From contig NZ_WUAG01000002.1 of NCBI RefSeq assembly GCF_009828855.1, forward strand, positions 62,001 to 126,000: a stretch of DNA of 64,000 nt, in the 5' to 3' direction. Position 1 is the stretch's first letter; every line of letters starts with the position of its first letter. The notes under the pieces are model-generated. The model made no database searches. It saw only the letters and a program-made list of their open reading frames with translations, and had not been told where the DNA came from. Made by a program: the position numbers and the translations under genes. The DNA is from Psychromonas sp. L1A2. GTDB taxonomy: Bacteria > Pseudomonadota > Gammaproteobacteria > Enterobacterales > Psychromonadaceae. Below are positions 39,694 through 48,080 of the stretch, piece after piece.

Positions 39694-41157
39694 ATGTACT
39701 TAGCAAACAACGGTGAAAATATGCGTTTAGAAAAGAACACGACAACGGTTGAAGAACATAATAAAAGTATTCAACTTGGTGCAACAATAAAAACAAATGA
39801 CGTCGATCTTTCTATTAACAATGCTTGGCTAGAACGTCTGATAGAAGAGCCTAATAAAAAAAGACGATTAGACCAACGTACCCCCTTTCAACGTGATAAA
39901 GCACGTGTATTACACTCGGCAGCATTTCGACGTTTACAATCTAAGACTCAAATTCATAATAATGGCCTCAGTGATTTTTACCGTACTCGCTTAACACATT
40001 CTTTAGAAGTGGCACAAATCGGTACGGGTATTATTGCTAACTTACAAATGATTCAGCCAGAATTTCATGCTTTGTTACCCGGTAACAATTTAATTGAGAC
40101 AATTTGCTTAAGCCATGATATTGGCCACCCTCCTTTTGGTCACGGTGGTGAAACGGCTCTTAATTATATGATGATAGAACACGGTGGCTTTGAAGGTAAT
40201 GGACAAACCTTTCGAATTCTAACGCAGCTTGAGCAATATACAGAACATAACGGCATGAACTTAACCCGCCGTAGTTTATTGGGGCTATTAAAATACCCAA
40301 TCTGTTTGAGTGAACTCAGTAATTCCTACCCTATTGATAACAGTCGTAATTTTCGTCAATTAAAAACTGAAGAATGGATGCCTGCAAAAGGTATTTATGA
40401 TCATGACAAAGCATTATTAGATTCTGTTTTAGCGCCGTTGTGTGAAAGTGATCGACGTTTATTCGGCAGTAAAAGAACACCGATAAACGACTCGAAACAA
40501 CATTTAAAATCTAAATATAAATCTTTTGATTGTTCGGTGATGGAAATCGCGGATGACATTGCCTATGGCGTGCATGACCTTGAAGATGCGATCGCGATGG
40601 GCATTATTAATAAAGCCTTATGGCAAGAAAAAGTACTGACGCAGTTATATGACATTAAAGACTTTTGTTTACATGACCAGCTACAAGAAATAACAGACAA
40701 TTTATTTTCATTGCAACACTTTAAGCGTAAAGATGCGATTGGCTCATTAGTGAATGCATTAATTACATCTATCAGCATTCAACGTGTTAATAAACAGTTT
40801 ATAGAGCCATTATTGGCTTATAACGCATACTTAGATCCCGCTATGTACCAAGCTTTAGAAATTCTAAAAAGCTTTGTTTTAAACTATGTTATCAAAAGCC
40901 CTGATTTACAAATTTTAGAATACCGAGGACAACAAATTGTCATGGAGTTGTTTGAAACCTTTAAAGCGGGACCCTTACGCTTTTTGCCTGAGAGTGCGAA
41001 ACAGTTATGGAAAGCACAAAATGGCGATGAATCACGCGAACAAAGAGTCATTGCAGATTACATTTCAAGCTTAACCGACAATCATGCGTTGAGATTGCAC
41101 GCGAGTTTATTTAGCAGTAACCAAACGACCCCAATGATGGGTGAACATGCGTTTTAA
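39694..41157 (+). CDS. dGTPase-like HD-domain triphosphohydrolase
   Basis: 487 aa, close to Dgt-like proteins. Hydrolyses dNTPs to nucleoside and triphosphate, affecting nucleotide pools or foreign DNA. The HD-domain metal site is RLTHSLEVAQIGTGI, SHDIGHPPFGHGGETALNYM and the distal Asp in EIADDIAYGVHDLEDA. RTPFQRDKARVLHSAAFRRL is the family N-terminal block. It could start at 39694 or at the ATG at 39721 (MRLEKNTTTVEE); the latter has GGTGAA just upstream. Monocistronic; an 11-bp hairpin at 41191-41220 follows. Confidence 0.9.
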   Translation: MYLANNGENMRLEKNTTTVEEHNKSIQLGATIKTNDVDLSINNAWLERLIEEPNKKRRLDQRTPFQRDKARVLHSAAFRRLQSKTQIHNNGLSDFYRTRLTHSLEVAQIGTGIIANLQMIQPEFHALLPGNNLIETICLSHDIGHPPFGHGGETALNYMMIEHGGFEGNGQTFRILTQLEQYTEHNGMNLTRRSLLGLLKYPICLSELSNSYPIDNSRNFRQLKTEEWMPAKGIYDHDKALLDSVLAPLCESDRRLFGSKRTPINDSKQHLKSKYKSFDCSVMEIADDIAYGVHDLEDAIAMGIINKALWQEKVLTQLYDIKDFCLHDQLQEITDNLFSLQHFKRKDAIGSLVNALITSISIQRVNKQFIEPLLAYNAYLDPAMYQALEILKSFVLNYVIKSPDLQILEYRGQQIVMELFETFKAGPLRFLPESAKQLWKAQNGDESREQRVIADYISSLTDNHALRLHASLFSSNQTTPMMGEHAF

Positions 41158-41939
41158 TTGATTGACTATTATTACAGTAAATCGAAACAACTGAGTTATT
41201 TACTTATTCAAATAACTCAGTCACGCATTGTCATCGAATAGAAAATCAGAATCAGCTCAACTGCACTCGTCACGTCATTAGGGGGATTAATTTTACAGCC
41301 TTCACTCTATCGGCGACTCTCCTTGTTATTATCAGAAAAATACCTAATCACAACACGCAAAAAATAAACAGGATACACAGAGCTAAATTCGCTCGTAAAA
41401 CGATACTCTCGCATAACTTGCAAAGCTCAAAGAGTGGTGTTGTTCTAGTCCCGTTACAGATCGACTTGCTCAATAACTTGATATTACTTATTTTAACGCT
41501 TCGGTACCCACAACCTACCCTTCTATCATAAAAATGGGCGTATCATTTATAAAGCCGTCTTTATGACAAATTAATTTTCTTAAATTGAACATTCGAGTTA
41601 TAAAAACACTGATAATTACAAGCGCAAGAATTGTAATTCTAAATGATTCAGTATGTATGTTTTCAACACAGGTAACTCACACTTTTTACTACCACTTACC
41701 CTAAGCGTTAAAATACTCTAAATCGTTTTCGTCTTCATATCCGCCTTAGAAAAAGATCCAGTTAACATTACAACCGACAAGTAAAAATCATTTTTACAAG
41801 GTGTTAATGCACGTTTAAAATATCTTCAAATTGACTGCTTTAGACGTGATGAATTACATTTTAAAAATGAACTTCAATTATTATTCCTCAGAACTTATTT
41901 TTGACTTTCGACAGCTTTCTTTTGAGCTAATTTCAATTT
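41158..41939. other. Gene-poor spacer with a broken reading frame
   Basis: An 11-bp perfect stem (CTGAGTTATTT, 41191-41220) follows the dGTPase gene. Around 41720-41901 the plus strand reads VFVFISALEKDPVNITTDK, one stop, then KSFLQGVNARLKYLQIDCFR and RDELHFKNELQLLFLRTYF. This is coding-like but has no start and one internal stop, so a decayed gene is likely. I cannot name it. Confidence 0.4.
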
Positions 41940-42104
41940 ATACCAATGGAATTAAATAAGTGATCAGAGATTGCGCAGGAAAAATTAACACTAATTAATA
42001 AGGCGTGAGTTGTAGGAGATAGTTGTTTTCACTTCAAAACTCACAACGCAGTTAGGGGGGAGTTTAACCAGCAAGAATGATCACCTTATTAATTCTTTTG
42101 GTAT
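41940..42104. mobile_element. MITE-like element, family A, copy A5 (inverted)
   Basis: Full copy in the opposite orientation to the others, 165 bp because of a small internal duplication (ACTAATTAATAAGG in place of the usual end). Both terminal repeats are present. Confidence 0.77.
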
Positions 42105-42176
42105 TAGTAGCAACTATTTTATCTTAGTATGATGATTGCCCAATACTGTTTTTAACATATTAAATAAGGAGTTAGC

Positions 42177-42290
42177 ATGAAAAATAAAATAATTTTCAAC
42201 ACAACAACGTTTAATAAAACCAGGTTATATTTTACAAACGTTATCTTTTTAAGTGTTGGATATGCTATCTGGCCAACTGACCTTCATTAA
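42177..42290 (+). CDS. Small ORF coupled to the metal transporter
   Basis: 37 aa (MKNKIIFNTTTFNKTRLYFT...). A strong ribosome-binding site (AAGGAG) lies 6 bases before the ATG, and its stop overlaps the next start (TAATG). It has one hydrophobic stretch (VIFLSVGYAIW). It could be a leader peptide, a small membrane partner, or the displaced N-terminal helix of the transporter after a frameshift. Confidence 0.45.
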   Translation: MKNKIIFNTTTFNKTRLYFTNVIFLSVGYAIWPTDLH

Positions 42291-43018
42291 TGATGGCCAG
42301 TATGCACTGGCAAAAAGAAATAAATGAACAAATAATTGAGTTATTATATTCAACTCAAACTCAACTCTTGGCCTCTGGTTTTTCACTTATCTCTGCGGCT
42401 TTTATATATGGTGTATTGCATTCCCTTGGCCCAGACCATGGTAAGTTAATTGTTACAACGTATCTTTCAACTCACCCGACTAAGGTCAAAATAAGTTTAA
42501 TACTCACCGTTTTGTCTGCTTTGCTACAAGCAATAGTGGCCATTGTTGTTGTCTCAATATTATTGCTGCTATTTAATTCAACCATGCGCGAAGTCAATAA
42601 TGAAGCAAACCACTTCATCAGTTTAAGTTTTTATTCCGTTGTGATATTAGGCTCAATCGTCATCTGGCGTAATATGAAGACACTTTTCAAAGAATTTTAC
42701 TCCCGCCCTTGTACAGGTGCAATCATGGTATTACTCTTTTCTAATACCTTGGGGCTGTATTGGCTAGGAATTATTAGTGCATTGTTTATGTCGGTTGGTA
42801 CCGCATTAACAACCTCTAGCATTGCTATTATGACAACAATAGGAACAAAGCTAGTACAAGGTTACTTAAGCAACGGGGATAAAAACAATATTCACTTTAA
42901 AAGTAAAAGAAGAAAAACTATCAATACTTTAATTAAATTAACGGGTGGCATTTTATTAGTATTAATGGGGGGTATATTATTAAAATCTCAACCAGTTGGC
43001 ATGTCAGCGGTATTTTAA
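42290..43018 (+). CDS. NicO/RcnA-type nickel-cobalt transporter
   Basis: 242-aa inner-membrane protein with about six helices. The signature of the NicO family is GVLHSLGPDHGKLIVTTYLS (His and Asp in the first metal motif). A second motif is YSRPCTGAIMVLLFSNTLG. Several such proteins export Ni/Co, others import Ni. The central His-rich loop of RcnA is absent. In Vibrio-like genomes a DUF1007 gene usually precedes it; here only a 37-aa ORF does. It is translationally coupled to that ORF. Confidence 0.85.
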   Translation: MMASMHWQKEINEQIIELLYSTQTQLLASGFSLISAAFIYGVLHSLGPDHGKLIVTTYLSTHPTKVKISLILTVLSALLQAIVAIVVVSILLLLFNSTMREVNNEANHFISLSFYSVVILGSIVIWRNMKTLFKEFYSRPCTGAIMVLLFSNTLGLYWLGIISALFMSVGTALTTSSIAIMTTIGTKLVQGYLSNGDKNNIHFKSKRRKTINTLIKLTGGILLVLMGGILLKSQPVGMSAVF

Positions 43019-43199
43019 ATAAGTAAATAAATAAAATCTGATAATAAACAGTAGGCTTTCAAGGGAGTACTATTAAATACAACATCATCACTAATGATTA
43101 AGAGAGGGTTAATAATTATATTACCCTTTATTTTCAAGTATAGTCACTCGTTAAACCTAGCATACATTTATATAATAATGAGTGGTATTCACTAAGTCG

Positions 43200-43500
43200 G
43201 TTTGTGCTCCTTTGCGCCCTAGAAAGAGAAGGCGCAATCGCCCCCGAAGCACCTTAGCTCATCTAATTCTCGTTTTAATCGGACAGAATCATCTCGTCTT
43301 CGCTCGTCGAGGTGGGCTGATGTTTTTAGCTTTGAATTTCGCCCTTTCGACGACTTTACTTTCTCTCTGCCAGCAGAGAAAGTAAGCAAAGAGACTGGCA
43401 CCGAGTCGCTTTCTGAACCAACCAATTCCGCCATTTTAAACGTACCGTTTCGGACGTGCATCCATGCACTAGCCGAAACTAATACAAACATCCTGTTTGG
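43200..43500. other. GC-richer, hairpin-dense block at the distal end of the integron
   Basis: A ~300-bp island clearly richer in G+C than its surroundings. It has open frames on both strands (43182-43385 + and 43219-43491 -) with low-complexity, Arg/Ser/Lys-rich translations that I do not believe. It contains a stacked hairpin (43447-43479, GTTTCGG / GTGCAT / ATGCAC / CCGAAAC) and a 9-bp stem (ACTTTCTCT, 43358-43383). It is better read as a structured, non-coding repeat than as a gene. Confidence 0.5.
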
Positions 43501-43601
43501 CTTTACTAAAATGAGTTCATTGATTGGGAAAGCTCAACGGTGGTATTTTTGCAGCCGCGCTGAGTTTTGATTTGATCATTAACTAATTGATATTACTGAG
43601 T

Positions 43602-43754
43602 TCAACGTTTGGGTGTCCACAATTTATACGTTTTCATCAAAAATTCAAGAGCAGAAATCAAATCGTCTTCATAGCCGCTAATTTGCTTTTTAGCGATTAA
43701 GGTAGCTGATTTTTTGATCTTAGGAATGGATTTAGAATTTAACTCAGTATTCAA
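43602..43754 (-). CDS. Small ORF in the last, decayed cassette
   Basis: 50 aa from a TTG at 43754 (NTELNSKSIPKIKKSATLIA then KKQISGYEDDLISALEF...TPKR). It reads in the array direction, about 30 bp inside the cassette that begins at attC1. No ribosome-binding site is strong and no attC is found at its far end. It is either a short cassette gene or the remnant of one. Confidence 0.4.
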   Translation of the reverse strand: MNTELNSKSIPKIKKSATLIAKKQISGYEDDLISALEFLMKTYKLWTPKR

Positions 43755-43779
43755 AATATGTGCTCAACTTTCTAGTGGC

Positions 43780-43879
43780 ATTTAACGCCGCGTTAAGCGG
43801 ACTAAAATTGTGGGTTATACTGTGGAGCGAAGCGGAACGTAACCCACTGTTTTAGTTCCGTTTAAACGCCTTGTTGAAC
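43780..43879 (-). repeat. attC1 (interrupted by mobile unit copy 1)
   Basis: 100-bp attC. On the plus strand it opens ATTTAAC and closes GTTGAAC. The arms AAGCGGACTAAAA and TTTTAGTTCCGTTTAAACG pair with extra-helical bases, as IntI substrates do. It is the attC of the Cdd1-like cassette, split at its R'' box by the inserted unit. Confidence 0.85.
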
Positions 43880-43971
43880 GAAGCCGCTGTGCGGCAGAAA
43901 AACAAAATACCAATAACGTTCATACTTATATTTATATCACTTTTCGGTGATATCTAATAGGAGTATAAGCG

Positions 43972-44859
43972 ATGAACACCTCAGAGCAACAACACTTTAA
44001 TCTTTTATATCAACAGCATTTGACCAACCTAACACTGCAAGGCATGAGACCTGCCACGATTGATGCCTACTCTCGTGCAGTACGTAGGATAACTACCTTT
44101 TTTGACCGCACACCTGACACATTAACCAAAGCAGATTTAAAGTGTTACTTTGCACAACTCATTCAAACTCACTCGTGGAGTACCATTAAATTAGACCGAA
44201 ATGGATTACAGTTTTTTTATAAACATACTCTCGATAGACAGTGGGAATGGCTCAATATTGTCAAACCACCACAAGTAAAACGCATTCCCGACATCCTCAC
44301 GCCACAACAAATTGGACTGATAATTAGCCACACTCGTGCATTGCGTTATCAGGTGTTTTTTCTTGTTTTGTACAGCATGGGATTACGCTTAAGTGAGGCC
44401 CTTGATTTGACGGTGAACGACATTGATAGCCATACCATGCAAGTGCATATTCGCGAAGGTAAAGGAGGTAAAGACCGTTTACTCCCTTTACCCAAACGAA
44501 CACTTTCTGCATTACGTTGCTATTGGTCAACGCATCGTCATCCGCAGTTGTTATTTCCAAGTATTGGTAAAAACACACAAGTGCCGATGGATAAAGGCAG
44601 TGTGCAGAAAGCGTTGAAAAAAGTGATGACTGAATTGGGTATTAATAAATCTATCAGTCCACATTCATTACGACATTGCTTTGCAACTCATCTCTTAGAG
44701 CAAGGTATTGACCTACGCTCCCTGCAAATACTATTGGGACATCACAGCCTGAATACGACAGCGAAATACACACAACTCACTCCACTCAAACAAAAAGATA
44801 ATGTCACCGCCTTGAACCAGTTAACCGAAAGGTTATCAATTCAATGGGAGGCATCATGA
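43972..44859 (+). CDS. Tyrosine recombinase of the mobile unit, copy 1
   Basis: 295-aa phage-integrase-type recombinase. The N-terminal SAM-like core-binding domain spans 10-95 (THNLTLQGMRPATIDAYSRA-like). Catalytic residues are Arg139 (MGLRLSEAL), Lys near 164-167 (EGKGGKDR), His231-x-x-Arg234 (SPHSLRHCFATHLL), His257 (LLGHHSLNTT) and Tyr266 (KYTQL). It lacks the extra alpha-I2 helix of integron integrases. AGGAG lies 9 bases before the ATG, behind a hairpin (43934-43953). Its stop overlaps the transposase start by the ATGA of 44856-44859. It may direct the unit to attC sites. Confidence 0.9.
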   Translation: MNTSEQQHFNLLYQQHLTNLTLQGMRPATIDAYSRAVRRITTFFDRTPDTLTKADLKCYFAQLIQTHSWSTIKLDRNGLQFFYKHTLDRQWEWLNIVKPPQVKRIPDILTPQQIGLIISHTRALRYQVFFLVLYSMGLRLSEALDLTVNDIDSHTMQVHIREGKGGKDRLLPLPKRTLSALRCYWSTHRHPQLLFPSIGKNTQVPMDKGSVQKALKKVMTELGINKSISPHSLRHCFATHLLEQGIDLRSLQILLGHHSLNTTAKYTQLTPLKQKDNVTALNQLTERLSIQWEAS

Positions 44860-45905
44860 GCCAATTTATTGCACTACTTGAGCGCTATCAAGCACAACTG
44901 GAGCAACAATATGGTGGATTGTTGAATCAAGATATTCGTCGCGCTATCACTGATATGCTGCACTGTAAAAACGATGTAAATCGAACGACCCAATGGCATT
45001 GTGGCCATTGTCAGCATGACCAACAACTCCCAGCATCTTGTGGGAATCGAAGTTGTCCACAATGTTTGCATCAAACAACTTCAAATTGGTTAGCTAAACA
45101 GACCGATAAACTATTACCCGTACACTATTTTATGGTCACCTTTACGCTACCCTATCAATTGAGAGTACTGGCTCGTCAACACCCCAAAGCACTGTATCAA
45201 TTGATGTTACAAGTGACGGCGGGCATATTAAAAGACTTTGCCAAGCGAGAGAATAAAGGCAGTTTAGGGTTTACTAGCGTATTACACACGCATAATCGGC
45301 GACGTGAATGTCATCCTCATGTGCATATCATTGTGCCCTGCGGACGTTACGATACGACAAAGAAACAATGGCACAAAAGTGATGCAAAATATCTGTTTAA
45401 TGAATTTGCACTCGCTAAAGTATGGCGGGCAAGAGTCATTGATGCGATTAATCACAGCGCTGAGTTAACCATGCCCACTGACACGCCTAAAAAATGGATG
45501 GTCGATTGCCGTAAGGTCGGATTTGGTGCCTCTGCTTTTAAATACTTATCACGTTATCTGTATCGTGGCGTGTTACCCGATAAAGACATTATTAACCTCT
45601 CCGAGGAAATGGTCACATTTAAGTATAAAGAAAGCAGCACTAATATGACTAAAGAACGTACTTTACCTGTGCTCGAATTCTTATGGTTAATCTTACAACA
45701 CGTGTTACCAAAAGGTCTGCAGCGGGTGAGGGATTATGGGTTTTTAAGAGGTAATGCCAAACAACTGCGACTACAAATATTGCTGATATTGGGGAGCGAC
45801 ATAAGCACAATGGCGACACCAGTAAAACGCAAGCGTGCTATCTGTATTTGCCCATGCTGTCACCATGAAATGCATTTTATGGGCTTAAGTCGACTGAGAA
45901 ACTAA
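44856..45905 (+). CDS. IS91-like HUH transposase, copy 1
   Basis: 349 aa from the ATG at 44856, chosen because GGGAGG lies just upstream and ATGA couples it to the recombinase stop. A zinc finger comes first (CGHC at 49-52, Cys62, CPQC at 67-70). The HUH metal motif is HPHVH (153-157) and candidate nicking tyrosines are Tyr230, Tyr234 and Tyr236 (FKYLSRYLYRG). A second Cys cluster is at the C-terminus (CICPCCHHEMHF). The family transposes by rolling-circle replication. All parts look intact. Confidence 0.92.
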   Translation: MSQFIALLERYQAQLEQQYGGLLNQDIRRAITDMLHCKNDVNRTTQWHCGHCQHDQQLPASCGNRSCPQCLHQTTSNWLAKQTDKLLPVHYFMVTFTLPYQLRVLARQHPKALYQLMLQVTAGILKDFAKRENKGSLGFTSVLHTHNRRRECHPHVHIIVPCGRYDTTKKQWHKSDAKYLFNEFALAKVWRARVIDAINHSAELTMPTDTPKKWMVDCRKVGFGASAFKYLSRYLYRGVLPDKDIINLSEEMVTFKYKESSTNMTKERTLPVLEFLWLILQHVLPKGLQRVRDYGFLRGNAKQLRLQILLILGSDISTMATPVKRKRAICICPCCHHEMHFMGLSRLRN

Positions 45906-46127
45906 TGCGTGAAAACGTACGGTCTTAAACAGATCATTGACACAAATAAAAGATTAACAAGCCAGAGAGGTGATATGGCATTCAACATATAAAATATAAC
46001 ATACTGATATAATTGAGGTATCAATTTTATATTAGCGAGACTCGCCTTAAAGAAAGTTGAATTATTGAGCCAGCCCAAAACCCATTCCACTATTTACTAT
46101 ATAAAGCAAAGAGTCTCATACGGGCTT

Positions 46128-46182
46128 GTCCAACACTCAGATAAGGTGTCGGCTGCGCGACACCTATCCTTATTTGTTAGCA
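46128..46182 (+). repeat. Short attC-like end of mobile unit copy 1
   Basis: 55 bp: GTCCAAC opens and GTTAGCA closes it. The inner hairpin is AGATAAGGTGTCG-GCTG-CGACACC, completed by TATCCTTATTT. The opening box differs by one base from the complement of the unit's own start (GTTGAAC), as expected if the unit is itself cassette-like in the plus direction. Confidence 0.75.
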
Positions 46183-46187
46183 ATATA

Positions 46188-46466
46188 CTACTCCATGCTA
46201 AGTTTTCTTTCTTTCGTGAAGTGCCACCAAGGAAGCGAATCACCACCTTCCATATAAGATATTGCCGATAAGAAAACATCTATAATACAGTGATCTTGTT
46301 TGCAACCAAGTCTTGAACAATGTAGTCCATACAATTCATATGCATTTTTGCCAATGAGTTGCTTTGGATGAGTTAATCCAATTTTTTCTAAATCAGCCGA
46401 TATTGCTTTACCGATATTTGGTAAATCTGACATTTTCGAAATTTTATCGCGATCTGGTGATTTCAT
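46188..46466 (-). CDS. Cdd1-like helix-hairpin-helix protein (third cassette)
   Basis: 92 aa. It resembles the Cdd1 / pathogenicity-locus family: SPDRDKISKMSDLPNIGKAI, then SADLEKIGL, LIGKNAYELYGLHC and a C-terminal DVFLSAISYMEGG...PWWHFTKERK. The LPNIGKAISADL stretch is a helix-hairpin-helix, suggesting DNA or nucleotide contact; some members have been labelled mitomycin-resistance proteins. The ATG is 13 bases inside the cassette that starts TTAGCA. The attC of this cassette has been split by mobile unit copy 1. Confidence 0.82.
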   Translation of the reverse strand: MKSPDRDKISKMSDLPNIGKAISADLEKIGLTHPKQLIGKNAYELYGLHCSRLGCKQDHCIIDVFLSAISYMEGGDSLPWWHFTKERKLSME

Positions 46467-46473
46467 ATTATAT

Positions 46474-46573
46474 TGCTAACGCCTAATTAACAGGCAAAAA
46501 ATAGTTGGTTACAATTAGCGACGAAGGAGCAAAAACCAACTGTTTTTTGTCCTTGTTTAATTTCTTGTTAGGT
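46474..46573 (-). repeat. attC2 (intact)
   Basis: 100-bp attC. On the plus strand it opens TGCTAAC and closes GTTAGGT. The arms AGTTGGTTAC and AACCAACTGTTTTTTG pair. It belongs to the cassette of the 139-aa protein and is the only uninterrupted attC of the three. Confidence 0.85.
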
Positions 46574-46575
46574 TT

Positions 46576-46995
46576 TCACGGCCACCAATTGTCAGCCCAT
46601 AACTCACCAGTAACCTTAATGTTAGAGCATAAAGGTATTTCAGAGTTATCAAACTCATTATCAAATTGCAGCTGAAAAGAAGATTTAAGTAGAAATAGCA
46701 CTTCATCATCTAGTACATCAATTGACAGCAATTCTCCAGTGGCAATGAAGTAGCAATTTTTATTTGGAAAAGTAATCTGTGATGTGTTGTTTCCATGAGG
46801 CATTTCAACTTTACAGTTTTCACCTTTTAACTCTACCTCAATGGATTTACCAACCACAAATATTTGTTTAGCCTGAGAGTCTGAACCTTGATAGTAAAAG
46901 TGAATAATAGTCTTATCTTCTAACTCAGCAACAACTTCACCTTCGGCGTCACACCCGCAGGAATTTAAAGCTATGATGGTGACTCGATACTTCAT
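46576..46995 (-). CDS. Unknown 139-aa cassette protein (second cassette)
   Basis: I do not recognise the family. It is an acidic, all-beta-looking protein with Cys at CGCDAEG, GENCKVEM and PNKNCYF (segments EVVAELEDKTIIHFYYQGSD; FVVGKSIEVELKGENC). The end KVTGELWADNWWP is aromatic. The ATG lies 11 bases inside the cassette, which starts TTAGGTTTTC; such short leaders are typical of integron cassettes. There is no signal peptide or membrane helix. Confidence 0.75.
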   Translation of the reverse strand: MKYRVTIIALNSCGCDAEGEVVAELEDKTIIHFYYQGSDSQAKQIFVVGKSIEVELKGENCKVEMPHGNNTSQITFPNKNCYFIATGELLSIDVLDDEVLFLLKSSFQLQFDNEFDNSEIPLCSNIKVTGELWADNWWP

Positions 46996-47000
46996 TGAAA

Positions 47001-47100
47001 ACCTAACGCCGCACTAAGCGGACTAAAATAGTGGGTTAAAATGTGTAGCGAAGCGAAACGTAACCCACTGTTTTAGTTCCGTTTAAGTGTCTTGTTGAAC
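47001..47100 (-). repeat. attC3 (interrupted by mobile unit copy 2)
   Basis: 100-bp attC, a close relative of attC1. On the plus strand it opens ACCTAAC and closes GTTGAAC. It is the attC of the SIR2 cassette, separated from the gene by the inserted unit. It differs from attC1 at roughly a tenth of its positions, although the adjacent units are identical, so the attCs are older than the insertions. Confidence 0.85.
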
Positions 47101-47192
47101 GAAGCCGCTGTGCGGCAGAAAAACAAAATACCAATAACGTTCATACTTATATTTATATCACTTTTCGGTGATATCTAATAGGAGTATAAGCG

Positions 47193-48080
47193 ATGAACAC
47201 CTCAGAGCAACAACACTTTAATCTTTTATATCAACAGCATTTGACCAACCTAACACTGCAAGGCATGAGACCTGCCACGATTGATGCCTACTCTCGTGCA
47301 GTACGTAGGATAACTACCTTTTTTGACCGCACACCTGACACATTAACCAAAGCAGATTTAAAGTGTTACTTTGCACAACTCATTCAAACTCACTCGTGGA
47401 GTACCATTAAATTAGACCGAAATGGATTACAGTTTTTTTATAAACATACTCTCGATAGACAGTGGGAATGGCTCAATATTGTCAAACCACCACAAGTAAA
47501 ACGCATTCCCGACATCCTCACGCCACAACAAATTGGACTGATAATTAGCCACACTCGTGCATTGCGTTATCAGGTGTTTTTTCTTGTTTTGTACAGCATG
47601 GGATTACGCTTAAGTGAGGCCCTTGATTTGACGGTGAACGACATTGATAGCCATACCATGCAAGTGCATATTCGCGAAGGTAAAGGAGGTAAAGACCGTT
47701 TACTCCCTTTACCCAAACGAACACTTTCTGCATTACGTTGCTATTGGTCAACGCATCGTCATCCGCAGTTGTTATTTCCAAGTATTGGTAAAAACACACA
47801 AGTGCCGATGGATAAAGGCAGTGTGCAGAAAGCGTTGAAAAAAGTGATGACTGAATTGGGTATTAATAAATCTATCAGTCCACATTCATTACGACATTGC
47901 TTTGCAACTCATCTCTTAGAGCAAGGTATTGACCTACGCTCCCTGCAAATACTATTGGGACATCACAGCCTGAATACGACAGCGAAATACACACAACTCA
48001 CTCCACTCAAACAAAAAGATAATGTCACCGCCTTGAACCAGTTAACCGAAAGGTTATCAATTCAATGGGAGGCATCATGA
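47193..48080 (+). CDS. Tyrosine recombinase of the mobile unit, copy 2
   Basis: Protein identical to the 295-aa recombinase at 43972-44859, with the complete catalytic set (Arg139, His231, Arg234, His257, Tyr266). The identity of the two copies points to a recent duplication or to strong homogenisation. It overlaps the transposase start in the same ATGA arrangement. Confidence 0.9.
   Translation: MNTSEQQHFNLLYQQHLTNLTLQGMRPATIDAYSRAVRRITTFFDRTPDTLTKADLKCYFAQLIQTHSWSTIKLDRNGLQFFYKHTLDRQWEWLNIVKPPQVKRIPDILTPQQIGLIISHTRALRYQVFFLVLYSMGLRLSEALDLTVNDIDSHTMQVHIREGKGGKDRLLPLPKRTLSALRCYWSTHRHPQLLFPSIGKNTQVPMDKGSVQKALKKVMTELGINKSISPHSLRHCFATHLLEQGIDLRSLQILLGHHSLNTTAKYTQLTPLKQKDNVTALNQLTERLSIQWEAS

Larger units (their letters stand above)
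43874..46176 (+). mobile_element. 2303-bp recombinase-transposase unit, copy 1
   Basis: The unit starts TTGAACGAAGCC and ends at the G of TTTG/TT. Sequence shared with copy 2 runs from 43870 to 46179 and appears identical. It carries a tyrosine recombinase and an IS91-like transposase in its own sense direction and a short attC-like hairpin at its right end (46128-46182). It sits in the core of attC1, inverted relative to the array. A small GCCGC-TGT-GCGGC hairpin lies at its left end. Confidence 0.85.

Noticed and set aside
43182-43491. Overlapping 67-aa (+) and 90-aa (-) frames
   Set aside because: Low-complexity translations on both strands of a hairpin-rich, GC-richer block; more likely a structured element.
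44324-44617. 84-aa and 64-aa frames inside the recombinase gene (repeated at 47545-47838)
   Set aside because: They lie in other frames of a confidently identified gene and have no support of their own.
45902-46090. 62-aa hydrophobic frame on the minus strand of each mobile unit (also 49123-49311)
   Set aside because: GTG start without a ribosome-binding site, abutting the transposase end; its conservation is explained by the duplicated DNA.
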